Shown piece after piece: positions 43,946 to 53,671 of a DNA stretch of 64,000 bases. Source of the stretch: UBA4093 sp036676455 (GTDB lineage Bacteria; Cyanobacteriota; Sericytochromatia; S15B-MN24; UBA4093); NCBI GenBank assembly GCA_036676455.1, contig JAKFCW010000116.1:68847-132846 (forward strand), in the 5' to 3' direction. Numbering within the stretch: the stretch's first letter is position 1; the number at the start of each line of letters is the position of its first letter. The notes below the pieces were generated by a model, which saw only the letters and a program-made list of their open reading frames with translations, ran no database searches and was not told the DNA's origin. Made by a program: the position numbers and the translations under genes.

Positions 43946-45442
43946 ATGAAGAACGTTTCGATGGCTAGCTTGCTGGCCGCGTCCCTGATGATGACGGGAT
44001 GCACCATGGCCGACCTCGCCCTCATCCCCTCCGCCACCCTGACCCCGGCCGCCCGGGGTCAACTCGTCCTGACCCCCCAGTTCGTGAACGGCGGCTATGC
44101 CGCCGCTTCGATCGTGAATCCGCGCACGGTCGCCAGCATCCACCACCTGGTCGTCCGGCTCTTCATCCTCGACGGCGACGCGGAGATCCCCGCCACCAAC
44201 GCCGCCGGCAGCCCCGTCCAGGTGGACGTCGTGCGCGCCGAGCTGAGCAACCCCATCACCCTGTCGCCCCTGCGCGCCAACACGAAATACCGGGTCCGTG
44301 CCTTCGCCTATCGGGCTGCTGGCACCGCCGAGGCCGATCTCATCAGCACGACCGACGAGGGCTCGTACGTGGACGTGAACGTGACCAACGATGACGCGCC
44401 GATCGCGGCCACCCTCAAGGTCACCCTCACGGACGTGGCCTTCGCCGGGGTCGCGACCTCGAACGGCGTGACGGTGCACAACGGCGGCTATGCCCCGGTC
44501 GCCCCCGAGAGCATCTTCGTAGGCACGACCGGCTCGCTGATGTCCAGAACCTCGACGGCGTCCATCACGAACACCACGGGCGGCTACCTGGAGCTGGTGC
44601 GCATCGGCAACCGGATCTACGTCCTCGGCGGGGCCGACTCCAACACCCTCGTCATGAAAGCGGATGTGCAGCCTGACGGCAGCCTCTCGGCGTTCGCGTC
44701 CGCGGGCGTGAACATCAGCTCCCCGCGCCGCGGTTACCGGAGCGCCGTCATCGGCAATTTCCTCTACCTCTTCGGCGGTCATGATCCCGTCGCCAACGTG
44801 TACGTGAACACCATCGAGCGCGCGCCCATCCAGCCGGACGGCACGCTTGGCGCGTTCGAGGTCGTGCAGACCACGCTGCCCACGACGCTCGGCAGCCACG
44901 GGGTTTACGTGGGAGGCGGCAAGGTCCATATCTTCGGCGGTTCGCCCGCGTACACCCAACAAACCGCAGCCGCCTACACGGCTCCGATCCATCCGGATGG
45001 CAGCATCGGCGCCTTCAGTGCCGCGCCCCATCTCGACCTACCTCAGCCCTCGAGCTCGTTCGCGACGGTGCGCGTCAAGGACCGGCTCTACGTTATCGGA
45101 GGGGACCTCGGGATGCGGAACACCGTCCTCGCGGCCCCCATCCTGCCGGACGGATCTCTGGGCGCTTTCGCGGATAGCGGCGTGACCCTGGAAACCGGAC
45201 GCGGCACGCTGTCTGCCGCCTTCATCGGCGGAAAGATCTACGCGATCGGCGGCTTCAGCCCGTCGAACCCCATGAACACGATCGAGGCGGCCACGGTCAA
45301 CCCGGACGGCTCCCTGGGCGCGTTCTCCGTGGTCGAGGGCGTCACCCTTAACGCCGGCGAGTGGGGTCACGAGAGCGTCATCGCGGGCAACTCGCTGTAC
45401 GTCTACGCGAATACCGAGATCCAGCGCTTCCCCATTCAATAG
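43946..45442 (+). CDS. Lipoprotein with beta-propeller repeats
   Basis: 498 residues. Lipobox MTGC ends the signal near residue 19. Residues about 30-150 form a domain shared with the next gene. From about 215 on, at least five kelch-like repeats each carry a YVLGG or YVIGG turn and a PDGSLGAF-type blade end. It is anchored to the outer membrane and probably binds a ligand or partner. ATG 43946 was chosen because the signal starts there; an in-frame ATG at 43787 gives an unnatural extension. Ribosome-binding site weak. Confidence 0.8.
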   Translation: MKNVSMASLLAASLMMTGCTMADLALIPSATLTPAARGQLVLTPQFVNGGYAAASIVNPRTVASIHHLVVRLFILDGDAEIPATNAAGSPVQVDVVRAELSNPITLSPLRANTKYRVRAFAYRAAGTAEADLISTTDEGSYVDVNVTNDDAPIAATLKVTLTDVAFAGVATSNGVTVHNGGYAPVAPESIFVGTTGSLMSRTSTASITNTTGGYLELVRIGNRIYVLGGADSNTLVMKADVQPDGSLSAFASAGVNISSPRRGYRSAVIGNFLYLFGGHDPVANVYVNTIERAPIQPDGTLGAFEVVQTTLPTTLGSHGVYVGGGKVHIFGGSPAYTQQTAAAYTAPIHPDGSIGAFSAAPHLDLPQPSSSFATVRVKDRLYVIGGDLGMRNTVLAAPILPDGSLGAFADSGVTLETGRGTLSAAFIGGKIYAIGGFSPSNPMNTIEAATVNPDGSLGAFSVVEGVTLNAGEWGHESVIAGNSLYVYANTEIQRFPIQ

Positions 45443-45503
45443 GCCCACCAAGGATGCCGGGACTGCGCGTTCCGGCATCCCCCCTCATCAAGCGAAGGTT
45501 CCG

Positions 45504-46283
45504 ATGGATAATTTTCGATACTTTGCCGTCCTGGCGCTCGTCTTGGCCGGATGTGCGCAAGGGCAGCCCTTGCCTCAGCCCCATGCGGGCGGTTTTGCGC
45601 TGACGGTCTTGCCCAGCTTCCAGGCGGGAGGCTTCCGCTCCCAAGCCGTCATCCCGGAGATCGAACGTGACGACGTGCACCACCTCGTGCTCAAGCTGCA
45701 CCACCTCACAGGGGACGTCGAGACCCCCGTCCTGACCACCGGCGGCGCTGCCGTCATGGCGGACCTCAGCCGCTCGGAACTCGAGTCGCCGATCACCTTC
45801 TCTCAGCTCGCCCCCAACCACTCTTACCGCATCCGGGCTTACGCCTACAAAGCTCCGGGAATGGCCGCCGAGGACCTGATCAGCGTCAGCGACGCGGCCT
45901 CGTTCACGGACATCACCGTGGAAAACGACGATCGTCCCGCGCTAACGCCGCTGGCGGTCAAGCTGATCGCCACCCCCTTCGCCGCGACCACCTCGGTGGC
46001 GCTCAGTACGGGCGGCTCCGTGCTTTTCGATTCGATGGAGCTGACCCTCTACGGCCTCGCGAACGAGACCGAGGTGCTGGTCGCGACCCGCAGTCTGCGC
46101 GCGCAGGACATCCCGACCACAGCCCTCTTCGGCAACCTGCAAGCCATGACGACCTACCGGATAGCGGCAATCGCGAAGGACTTCAACGGCCTCGACATCC
46201 CGGGGGCAAAGGCCCATGTCGATCTGGCGGTCACGAACGACACCGCAGCTCCAACGGCCAGCGTGCAAATCATCGTCCCCTGA
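45504..46283 (+). CDS. Lipoprotein paralogous to the upstream N-terminal domain
   Basis: 259 residues. Lipobox LAGC, then a beta-rich domain that parallels residues about 65-155 of the preceding protein: VHHLVLKLHHLTGDVETPV, SELESPITFSQLAPN, YRIRAYAYKAPG, AEDLISVSD and a closing VENDDRP. A second beta domain with a similar turn pattern and a VTNDTAAPT end follows. It lacks the propeller. Likely co-transcribed with the propeller lipoprotein (61-base gap). Confidence 0.78.
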   Translation: MDNFRYFAVLALVLAGCAQGQPLPQPHAGGFALTVLPSFQAGGFRSQAVIPEIERDDVHHLVLKLHHLTGDVETPVLTTGGAAVMADLSRSELESPITFSQLAPNHSYRIRAYAYKAPGMAAEDLISVSDAASFTDITVENDDRPALTPLAVKLIATPFAATTSVALSTGGSVLFDSMELTLYGLANETEVLVATRSLRAQDIPTTALFGNLQAMTTYRIAAIAKDFNGLDIPGAKAHVDLAVTNDTAAPTASVQIIVP

Positions 46284-46304
46284 GCCAAGCACGTCGCGCA
46301 TTGG

Positions 46305-46344
46305 ACCGAGGCCCCGCACCCGAAATTGGGTGCGGGGCCTCGGT
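46305..46344 (+). terminator. 17-bp hairpin after the lipoprotein pair
   Basis: Perfect arms 46305-46321 and 46328-46344 around GAAATT, 22 bases after the stop. Confidence 0.75.
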
Positions 46345-46397
46345 CTTGAGCAGGCCTGCCTTGAACTACGCTTGACAGCCCGACCATGATGGCGCAA

Positions 46398-46450
46398 ACT
46401 GGCTTTGACCGCTGGTCAAACCAGTCGTCAAACTTCCGGTCAAACCAGTC
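46398..46450. promoter_or_regulatory. TetR operator cluster
   Basis: An inverted repeat TTTGACC-GCT-GGTCAAA (46404-46420) extends outward as ACTGG/CCAGT with a one-base offset. GGTCAAACCAGTC then occurs twice, at 46414-46426 and 46438-46450. It lies 21-73 bases before the TetR start, as expected for autorepression of the export operon. Confidence 0.7.
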
Positions 46451-46470
46451 AGCGAACCCAGGAGCACCCG

Positions 46471-47130
46471 ATGCCCAGCACCCGATACAAGCGGATGGAC
46501 CCCGAGACCCAGCGCAGGATACTGGAAGCGGCCCGCGCCGAGTTCGTCGAGCACGGCTACGAGGCCTCCTCGATCAACCGAATCATCCAGGCTGCGGGCA
46601 TCAACAAGGGCTCGCTCTACTACTACTTCGAGGACAAGGCCGACCTCTTCGTGCGGGTGATCCAGGATGCCCAGGAATCGATGATCCGCGCGATCGCGGA
46701 CCTCGACCTCGACCAGATCATGCGGCACCCGCCCCAGGATTTCTGGGGCTACCTGGAGAGCGCCAGCTTTCAGAAGATCGCCTTCGCCAGGCAGCACCCC
46801 GAGCTCACCCGCCTCACGACCGACTTCATGCGCCAGGCCAGCAAACCGGGGGCTCCTTCCCGCTTCACGACCTTCATGAAGCAGACGCTGTCGCAGTGGT
46901 CCGCCCTGCTGCAGATGGGGCAAGCCCAGGGGGCCGTTCGCGACGACCTTCCGCTCGACGTCCTGATGAACCTGACCATGGCCGTCAGCGAGATCATGAA
47001 CCGTCCGCTGATGGACGACCCCTCGGTGCTCGAAGGCATGGGCCCCGACGACATGCGCCGGTACGCCGAGCCTCAGCTCGACATGCTGCGCCGCATCCTC
47101 TCCGTTCCGAAAGGAGGGACCTCCCGATGA
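46471..47130 (+). CDS. TetR-family regulator
   Basis: 219 residues. The N-terminal HTH has RRILEAARAEFVEHGYEASSINRIIQAAGINKGSLYYYFEDK (given in part; about 15-55), the TetR_N pattern. The C-terminal ligand domain is unlike others I know. AGGAG precedes ATG 46471. Its stop overlaps the next start (ATGA), so the regulator is the first gene of the export operon and likely represses it through the operator cluster upstream. Confidence 0.88.
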   Translation: MPSTRYKRMDPETQRRILEAARAEFVEHGYEASSINRIIQAAGINKGSLYYYFEDKADLFVRVIQDAQESMIRAIADLDLDQIMRHPPQDFWGYLESASFQKIAFARQHPELTRLTTDFMRQASKPGAPSRFTTFMKQTLSQWSALLQMGQAQGAVRDDLPLDVLMNLTMAVSEIMNRPLMDDPSVLEGMGPDDMRRYAEPQLDMLRRILSVPKGGTSR

Positions 47131-47882
47131 TTCATCCCCGCTCCAAGTGGCTCATGAGCGGCCTCCTGGCCATCGGGCTCGCGTTCGCCGCTCCCCCGAG
47201 CGCCGATGCCCGCCCGGACGCCAAGACCCTGATCCGTCAGGTCGAAACCCAGTACCAGAGCGCGACCTCTCACTCGGTCTTCCGCATGAAGGTGGTGACC
47301 CAGTCGTGGACCCGCGAGATGACGCTCGAAGCCTGGGGCGAAGGCCGCGACAAGATGCTCTCCAAGATCCTGACCCCCAAGAAGGACGCCGGGACCGCCA
47401 CCCTCAAGGTGGGCGACGAGATGTGGAACTACCTGCCCAAGATCGATCGGCTCATGAAGATCCCGTCGAGCCTGATGGGCGATCGCTGGATGGGCAGCCA
47501 TCTGACCAACGACGACCTCGTCAAGGAGAACAAGGTCGACGAGCTCTACACCTTCAAGGTCGCCTCCGAGACCGCCCGGGAGGCCAGCATCGTGGCCACG
47601 CCCAGGCCGGACGCGGCCGTCGTCTGGGGCTCGATCACCTACCGCATCGACCTTTCGCGCCAGGTCCCCCTCGACGTGGCGTACTTCGACGAGGACGGCG
47701 AGTTGGTCCGCACCATCACCTTCGACCAGCTCCGCACGGTCAACGGCCGCACGATTCCCACCCGCATGCGCTACGTGCCGGCCGACGAGCCGGGTGAGTA
47801 CACCGAGATGGTCTACGAGACGATCGAGTTCGATCGCCCGCTGCCCAAGGGCCTTTTCTCGGTGCGCTCCCTGAGGAGGTAG
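47127..47882 (+). CDS. LolA-like outer-membrane lipoprotein-sorting protein
   Basis: 251 residues. A signal peptide (1-28, ending ADA) precedes an open beta-barrel fold with FRMKVVTQSWTREMTLEAWGEG, DEMWNYLPKIDRLMKIP and RTITFDQLRTVNGRTIPTRM. These match the family named outer-membrane lipoprotein-sorting proteins (LolA-like), which often sit next to RND or FtsX-type exporters. It probably carries a lipid or lipoprotein across the periplasm for the transporter encoded next. Coupled to TetR by ATGA overlap. Confidence 0.85.
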   Translation: MIHPRSKWLMSGLLAIGLAFAAPPSADARPDAKTLIRQVETQYQSATSHSVFRMKVVTQSWTREMTLEAWGEGRDKMLSKILTPKKDAGTATLKVGDEMWNYLPKIDRLMKIPSSLMGDRWMGSHLTNDDLVKENKVDELYTFKVASETAREASIVATPRPDAAVVWGSITYRIDLSRQVPLDVAYFDEDGELVRTITFDQLRTVNGRTIPTRMRYVPADEPGEYTEMVYETIEFDRPLPKGLFSVRSLRR

Positions 47883-47884
47883 CC

Positions 47885-49120
47885 ATGGCCTTCATGACGC
47901 GGATGGGATTTCGCAACCTCTGGCGAAACAAGCGCCGAACCCTGCTCACCATGTCGGCGATGGCGATCGCCACCGCCCTGCTGATCGTGACCCTGGGCAT
48001 CACCGAGAGCGTCATGGTCGACTCCGTGGACAACGCCACCGGCCTCTACCACGGCCACGCCAAGGTCACGGCGCCGGGCTACCTCGACGGCCGTGACATG
48101 GATCTCACGCTCGACGCCGGGGCCAAGCCGCCGGCACTCGAAAGCGACCCAAGCGTCCTCGGCGCGGCCGGACGCGTGCGAGGCTTCGCCCTCCTGAGCG
48201 CGGGCCACGACTCCGACTCCCTCAGCCAGCCCGCCGAACTGCTGGGCGTCTCGCCCCGCGAGGAAGAAGCCGTGAGCGCGCTCAGCACGCGCCTCGCCGC
48301 GGGATCCAACCTGGCCGAGGGCCGGCTCAACGATATCCTCTTGGGCACGACCCTCGCCAAGCGCCTCGGCGCATCCCTGGGATCCGAGGTCGTGGCCATG
48401 GGGCAAGCCGCCGACGGGTCGGTGGCCGCCGAGGTCTTCACGGTCGCGGGCCTCTTGAACTCGGGAGACGCCATGCTCGACGGCTCGCTGGCCCTGGCCC
48501 CGCGCGCCACGCTGCAACGCATGTTCGCGCTGGACGGCCGCCTTCACGAATGGGTCGTCAAGCTATCCAACCCCAAGGCCAGCCGCGACTGGGCCAAGCA
48601 GACTCAGGCGCGCGTCACCGACGCCGAGGTCACCTCCTGGGAGCGCATGCTGCCCCAGATGGCCGCGATGATGCGGCAATCTGGGACGAGCAAGGTCATG
48701 ACGTCCGTGATCTTCTACTTCGCGGTGGTGCTCGTGACCATCAACACCATGTACATGGCGCAGCTCGAACGGCTGCGCGAGTTCGCGGTGATGGGCGCCA
48801 TCGGCCTGAAGCCCCGGCGGCTCATGGCGCTCATAGTCCTCGAAGGCCTCATGATGAGCGCGATCGCCGCCGTCGTCGGCGGGCTCGCCGGCACGGGCCT
48901 CAGCTTCTACCTGATGGAGCACCCCATCGTCATGTCCTCGAGCGCCGAGTCCCTCACCATGGCCGGCACCACCTTGAGCACCTCCATGCGCAGCGAGCCC
49001 AGCTGGGACAGCATCCTCTTCCCGGTCCTGCTCATGATGAGCCTGGGGGGCGTGCTCTCGCTCTTCCCGGCCTGGAAGCTCGGGCGCTTGCGTCCCGTCG
49101 ACGCGCTCAGGGAGGTTTGA
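47885..49120 (+). CDS. ABC transporter permease, FtsX/LolE type
   Basis: 411 residues. One membrane helix near 18-40, a large periplasmic domain (about 45-265), and three C-terminal helices (about 280-300, 315-340, 370-395), the MacB/LolCDE layout. LGRLRPVDALREV at the end is the standard FtsX tail. It pairs with the next permease; both have NLWRNKRRT / NLWRNRRRT N-termini. TMs and family are seen directly; substrate is inference. Confidence 0.88.
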   Translation: MAFMTRMGFRNLWRNKRRTLLTMSAMAIATALLIVTLGITESVMVDSVDNATGLYHGHAKVTAPGYLDGRDMDLTLDAGAKPPALESDPSVLGAAGRVRGFALLSAGHDSDSLSQPAELLGVSPREEEAVSALSTRLAAGSNLAEGRLNDILLGTTLAKRLGASLGSEVVAMGQAADGSVAAEVFTVAGLLNSGDAMLDGSLALAPRATLQRMFALDGRLHEWVVKLSNPKASRDWAKQTQARVTDAEVTSWERMLPQMAAMMRQSGTSKVMTSVIFYFAVVLVTINTMYMAQLERLREFAVMGAIGLKPRRLMALIVLEGLMMSAIAAVVGGLAGTGLSFYLMEHPIVMSSSAESLTMAGTTLSTSMRSEPSWDSILFPVLLMMSLGGVLSLFPAWKLGRLRPVDALREV

Positions 49121-49121
49121 G

Positions 49122-50348
49122 ATGATCTGGTTCCGAATCGCCTGGCGCAACCTCTGGCGCAACCGGCGGCGCACGTCCATCCAGCTCGCCGCCATCGCCG
49201 GAAGCTTGTTCCTGGCTCTCTTCTACCATCACATCGCCGTCGGGATGTACGCCGACATGATCGACGACGGAGTCCGCTCCGGCTCCGGTCACGTCGGGCT
49301 CTACCACAAACGCTACCTCGATGACCGCCAGGTCTCCGACACCATCCCCGCCGATACCCTCGTTCCCCTTCTCTCGCAGGAACCGGGCGTCGAGGCAGTC
49401 TACGCTCGCCTCAACGTCCCCGGCCTCCTGCGATCCAGCCGGAACTCCCGGCCCGCTTTGGGCATGGGCCTCGACATCGCGCGCGAGGCCGCTCACAACA
49501 TCCTGCTGGATCCGAAGAACCTGGTCGCCGGCTCGCTTCCCGACAGTCCCGCTGAGGTCGCGATCGGCGAGGTGCTGGCCCAGGAGCTGCAGGTGAAGGT
49601 CGGCAAGAAGGTCGTCTGGATGGCCCAGGACGCCCAGGGTGAGATGGCGAGCAAGCTATTCAAGGTCTCGGGCATCCTCAAGACCGGCGTGAAGGCCGTC
49701 GACTCCGGCACCGTGCTGGCCTCTCGCGAGGCCTTGGCCGCGCTCATCGGGCGCGAGGGGCACGCCCATGAGATCGCCGTCATGCTCGAGGGCCCCGAGG
49801 CCATTCCCGGGATGCTGCCGCGCCTGAAGGCGATCGCCTCCCAGGCTGAAGCGACCGACGCCTATCCCTGGCAGAAAGCCATGCCCAACCTTGCCGCCAT
49901 CATCGAGTGGGGGAACTCCGAGACCCGGATGATCGTGAGCATCCTCTTCGTGCTGGTCGGCATCGGCACCCTCAACACGATGCTCATGAGCGTCATGGAG
50001 CGCACCCGCGAGTTCGGAGTGATCCGGGCGCTGGGCGTCCACCGGGGATCCATCCGCGTGATGGTCATGGCGGAAGCCCTGGTGCTGGGCCTCGCTGGCT
50101 CGGTCGTCGGCGTGGCCCTGACAGGCCTTTTGGGGCTCTACACCTCGACGGTCGGCATGGACTTCTCGGCCATGTACCAGGACATGGACATGGGCGGCGT
50201 CGCCCTGGACCCGGTGATCCGCACCGGCTGGGACTGGACCATGGTGCTCGGGCTCTCGCTAGGCATGATTCTGCTCTCGGTACTGGCTTCACTCTACCCG
50301 GCACAGCGGGCGCTCGCCATCCGGCCCGCCGACGCCATCCGCAAGTGA
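49122..50348 (+). CDS. ABC transporter permease, FtsX/LolC type
   Basis: 408 residues with the same layout as the preceding permease: N-terminal helix, periplasmic domain, three helices near the C-terminus and an ALAIRPADAIRK tail. The periplasmic domains of the two are only distantly similar, as in LolC and LolE. It starts two bases after the previous stop. Confidence 0.88.
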   Translation: MIWFRIAWRNLWRNRRRTSIQLAAIAGSLFLALFYHHIAVGMYADMIDDGVRSGSGHVGLYHKRYLDDRQVSDTIPADTLVPLLSQEPGVEAVYARLNVPGLLRSSRNSRPALGMGLDIAREAAHNILLDPKNLVAGSLPDSPAEVAIGEVLAQELQVKVGKKVVWMAQDAQGEMASKLFKVSGILKTGVKAVDSGTVLASREALAALIGREGHAHEIAVMLEGPEAIPGMLPRLKAIASQAEATDAYPWQKAMPNLAAIIEWGNSETRMIVSILFVLVGIGTLNTMLMSVMERTREFGVIRALGVHRGSIRVMVMAEALVLGLAGSVVGVALTGLLGLYTSTVGMDFSAMYQDMDMGGVALDPVIRTGWDWTMVLGLSLGMILLSVLASLYPAQRALAIRPADAIRK

Positions 50349-50370
50349 GCCGTGAAAAGGATTGACTGAG

Positions 50371-51060
50371 ATGAACGCGATTGAACTACACGGTGTGAAG
50401 AAGCACTACGCGCAAGCCGACAACGTCGTGCGGGCAGTGGATGGGATCGATCTGACGCTGGCTCCCGGGGAATTCGCCTCCCTGGCGGGAACCTCCGGCT
50501 CCGGCAAGACCACCCTGCTGAACCTGATCGGCGGGCTCGACCGGCCCAAGGAGGGCACGCTCGCGATCGACGGAGTCGACACCCGCGACAAGTCGGACGA
50601 CGAACTGGCCGAGCTGCGCCTGCGCCGGATCGGCTTCGTCTTCCAGGCCTACAACCTGATCCCGGTGCTGACGGCCTACGAGAACGTTCAGTTCGTCCTG
50701 CAGGCGCAGGGCGTCCCCGAGCGCCTGCATAAAGCCCGGATCATGCCGATCCTCGAAGAGCTGGGACTCGCCGAGCTGGCGACGCGCTTCCCGACGCAGC
50801 TCTCGGGAGGCCAGCAGCAGCGCGTGGCGGTGGCCCGGGCCATCGTGGGAAATCCCGCCATCGTGCTCGCCGACGAGCCGACCGCCAACCTCGACTCCGA
50901 GACGGCGGCCTCGCTGCTCGGCATGATGCGGCGGCTGAACCAGGAGCACGGCATCACCTTCCTCTTCAGCTCGCATGACCCGGCGGTCATCGCGATCGCC
51001 GAACGGGTAATCCGGCTCAAGGACGGCAAGGTCATCGCTGATGAACGCAAGGACGCTTAG
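50371..51060 (+). CDS. ABC transporter ATPase, LolD/MacB type
   Basis: 229 residues. Walker A GTSGSGKTT at 40-48, signature LSGGQQQRVAVARA, Walker B AIVLADEPTANLD, and the switch His in SSHDP. The LolD/MacB branch powers FtsX-type permeases. An in-frame TTG at 50362 is possible; the ATG has a weak AAAGG at a long spacing. Overlaps the next gene by 20 bases. Confidence 0.92.
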   Translation: MNAIELHGVKKHYAQADNVVRAVDGIDLTLAPGEFASLAGTSGSGKTTLLNLIGGLDRPKEGTLAIDGVDTRDKSDDELAELRLRRIGFVFQAYNLIPVLTAYENVQFVLQAQGVPERLHKARIMPILEELGLAELATRFPTQLSGGQQQRVAVARAIVGNPAIVLADEPTANLDSETAASLLGMMRRLNQEHGITFLFSSHDPAVIAIAERVIRLKDGKVIADERKDA

Positions 51061-52267
51061 CGCCGCCCTCGCGGCCTCCGTTCTCCTCGGAGCGACCCCA
51101 TCCTGGGCCGAGACCGAGTCGGGGGTGGCCCTGCGGCATAACGTGCTAACCGCCGACTGGTTGAGCCGACCGGCGGGCATCCCGCTTCCTGCCGGCGGCG
51201 TCGGCACGAGCGAGACCCGTGCGCGGGTCTGGTTCCATCAGCCCCTGGGTGAAGCCCGGCTCAACACTGCCTTCGAACTGACGACGGGCTTTGGATCCAC
51301 GGGTGCCAGCGGCATTGCGCTCATCGGAAACGGCACGCCCCAGCAAAGCCGGCCCTTCGAGGTCATGGACCTCGGTTGGTCGCAAGGGACCGGGACGACC
51401 ACCCGAGGCCGGATCGAACGGCTGGACGCGACCTGGAGCCTGGGGGCTTTCGACTTCGACCTCGGCCGCCAGCCCGTCAGCCTCGGCACCAGCCACTTCG
51501 TGGGCGTGCTGGACGTGCTCGCGCCCTTCGCGCCGGGAGCCTTGGACTCCTCGTACAAGCCGGGCATCGATGCACTGCGCGCTCGCACGGCCCTCGCAGA
51601 GAAGGGTGAGGCCGAGGTGATCCTGGCTGGAAGCGATCCCTGGAATGTCGGGGGCTCGCTCGCAAGGCTTCGAACCTCGCTCCACGGCATGGACGTCGAG
51701 GTCCTGGGTGGGCGGTTCCGCAACCGGGGCTTCGGCGGTCTCGGCTGGGAAGGCGAACTTGGGCCAGCCGGCATCTGGGGAGAGCTGGCGCTCTTCGAGC
51801 GGCGGCCGGACGCCGAGCAGATCCGCGGAGGCTGGCCCCATGCGGCCTTCTCGGGAGTGATCGGGGCGGACTTCAACCTCCCCTTCGAGACCCGCGGTGG
51901 GGCCGCCCTGATGCTTCAGGACTTCGGTGCCCGCCGCCCCGAAGATCTCGCCTCCGTCCACACCGATGCCCCCTTTCGCGAAGGCTGGGCCTTTCTGGGA
52001 TCGGCCGGCTACGGCGTGGTCACGGCCTCCAAGCAGTTGCACCCGCTGGTCAACGGCTCCTTGGCAGGACTCCTGAACCTGGTCGACGGCTCCACCCTGT
52101 GGCAGCCACGGCTGACGTTAAGCATCAGCGACAACTCGGATCTGGGGGCTTACGCCTGGGTCGGGCTGGGATCGCCGCCGCGCCTCGACGGCGAGTCCGT
52201 CTCGCTCGGCTCGGAGTTCGGAGGGATCCCGACCGGCGTCGGCCTCTACTCGCGCTGGTACTTCTAG
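51041..52267 (+). CDS. Predicted outer-membrane beta-barrel protein
   Basis: 408 residues. A signal peptide (1-23, ending WAE) precedes many alternating hydrophobic/polar stretches and a C-terminal SRWYF, the terminal aromatic required for barrel insertion. Family unknown; it looks like the outer-membrane part of the preceding transporter system. Overlap of 20 bases with the ATPase gene shows tight coupling. It ends the TetR operon. Confidence 0.75.
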   Translation: MNARTLSAALAASVLLGATPSWAETESGVALRHNVLTADWLSRPAGIPLPAGGVGTSETRARVWFHQPLGEARLNTAFELTTGFGSTGASGIALIGNGTPQQSRPFEVMDLGWSQGTGTTTRGRIERLDATWSLGAFDFDLGRQPVSLGTSHFVGVLDVLAPFAPGALDSSYKPGIDALRARTALAEKGEAEVILAGSDPWNVGGSLARLRTSLHGMDVEVLGGRFRNRGFGGLGWEGELGPAGIWGELALFERRPDAEQIRGGWPHAAFSGVIGADFNLPFETRGGAALMLQDFGARRPEDLASVHTDAPFREGWAFLGSAGYGVVTASKQLHPLVNGSLAGLLNLVDGSTLWQPRLTLSISDNSDLGAYAWVGLGSPPRLDGESVSLGSEFGGIPTGVGLYSRWYF

Positions 52268-52438
52268 CCACCGACGCGCGTGCGTTTTTTGTGCAAGTAG
52301 TATCCCCGGCTCACCGGGCCCGCCGGATCCGCATGATTGCATGCGTCCATGAGGGGTGATTTAATTGAGTTAACATGACAATCAGAGCAATAAACCGGAC
52401 TTTCCGGGCCAAGCTCCTCTCACGCGAGGATGACGCGA

Positions 52439-53635
52439 ATGATGCTACCGTTTCTGATGACCTTGCTCGATGCCTCCCCCGACTTCTTCTGCTTCACGGA
52501 CGGCGACGGGCACTGGTTGCTGGCAAACGATGCATTCCTCAAGCTCTTTCAGCTGGACGGAGCCGCCTACCAGGGCAAGACCAACTACGAGCTCGCGCAG
52601 CTGAGGCCCTTCTTCCGCGAAGCTTTTCTGACCTGCGAAGCGACCAATGAGCGCACCTGGGCCTCCGGAAAGCGCTGCAAGGCCGAGGAGATCATCCCGC
52701 AACCGTCTGCTCCGGCAGTCATCCTGGAGACCATCAAGGTCCCCGTCTTCAACGACGACGGCACCCGCATGGGGCTGGTCATCATCGGACGGGACGTCAC
52801 CGAACGCAAGCAATCCGAGCGGGCGCTTCACCAGCTCACCATGGAACTCCAGCGCCGCAAGGATCAAGTGGAGGCAGAGGTCGCCGAGCGCACCCGCGAA
52901 CTTCAACGGGCCAATGAGAAGCTACGCGAACTCGATCGCCTCAAGAGCGACTTCATCAACTCGGCCTCCCACGAGCTCCGCACTCCCCTGACCTCCATCA
53001 TGGGCTACGCGGAGTTCCTCGAGGACGGCATCGGGGGCGACCTGACCGCGCAGCAGCTTGCGTTCGTCTCCCAGATTCAGCAAAGCACGGACCGGCTCCA
53101 GTTCCTCGTCGAGGATCTCCTCGATTTCGCGCGGCTCGAGGCCGGGACGTTCCGCCTCAGCCCTCAAGAAACGGACTTGAGCCACGTCGTGCGCAACGGT
53201 TTGTCGAGCCTTTTGCCGCAGGCGCATGAGTCTCAGCTCAGCCTGGAGGCCGAGGTGCCTTTCGAGCCCATGCGGCTGCGCATGGACGTGAAGCGAATCG
53301 AACAGGTCCTCTTCAACCTGGTCGGAAACGCGATCAAGTTCACGCCCGCAGGCGGCCGGATCAATATTTCGGTCGACTCCTTGGGCCACGCGTACAAGCT
53401 CTCGATTCAGGATTCCGGAGTCGGCATCTCCGCCGACCACCTGCCGCGGCTTTTCGAGAAGTTCTACCAGGTGGACCCCTCCGACACGCGCGAACACAGC
53501 GGCGCCGGCCTCGGACTCGCCATCTCGAAGTCGATCATCGAGGCCCACGGAGGGTGCATCGGAGTCGAAAGCCGGCTGGGGGAAGGAAGCACCTTCTGGT
53601 TCACCCTCCCGTGCCAGCCGCAAAAGGCTGACTAG
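52439..53635 (+). CDS. PAS-type sensor histidine kinase, soluble
   Basis: 398 residues. PAS domain at about 5-125 (FLMTLLDASPDFFCFTDGDG; then GLVIIGRDVTERK), coiled linker, HisKA with NSASHELRTPLTSIMGY, and HATPase with NLVGNAIKFTPAGG, DSGVGI and GAGLGLAISKSI. No membrane helix. GAGGA sits eight bases before ATG 52439; a nearby ATG at 52430 is less likely. No response regulator adjacent; the PAS ligand is unknown. Confidence 0.85.
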   Translation: MMLPFLMTLLDASPDFFCFTDGDGHWLLANDAFLKLFQLDGAAYQGKTNYELAQLRPFFREAFLTCEATNERTWASGKRCKAEEIIPQPSAPAVILETIKVPVFNDDGTRMGLVIIGRDVTERKQSERALHQLTMELQRRKDQVEAEVAERTRELQRANEKLRELDRLKSDFINSASHELRTPLTSIMGYAEFLEDGIGGDLTAQQLAFVSQIQQSTDRLQFLVEDLLDFARLEAGTFRLSPQETDLSHVVRNGLSSLLPQAHESQLSLEAEVPFEPMRLRMDVKRIEQVLFNLVGNAIKFTPAGGRINISVDSLGHAYKLSIQDSGVGISADHLPRLFEKFYQVDPSDTREHSGAGLGLAISKSIIEAHGGCIGVESRLGEGSTFWFTLPCQPQKAD

Positions 53636-53671
53636 CACCGAATCAACGACTATCGCGCTTCGTGCATTCCG

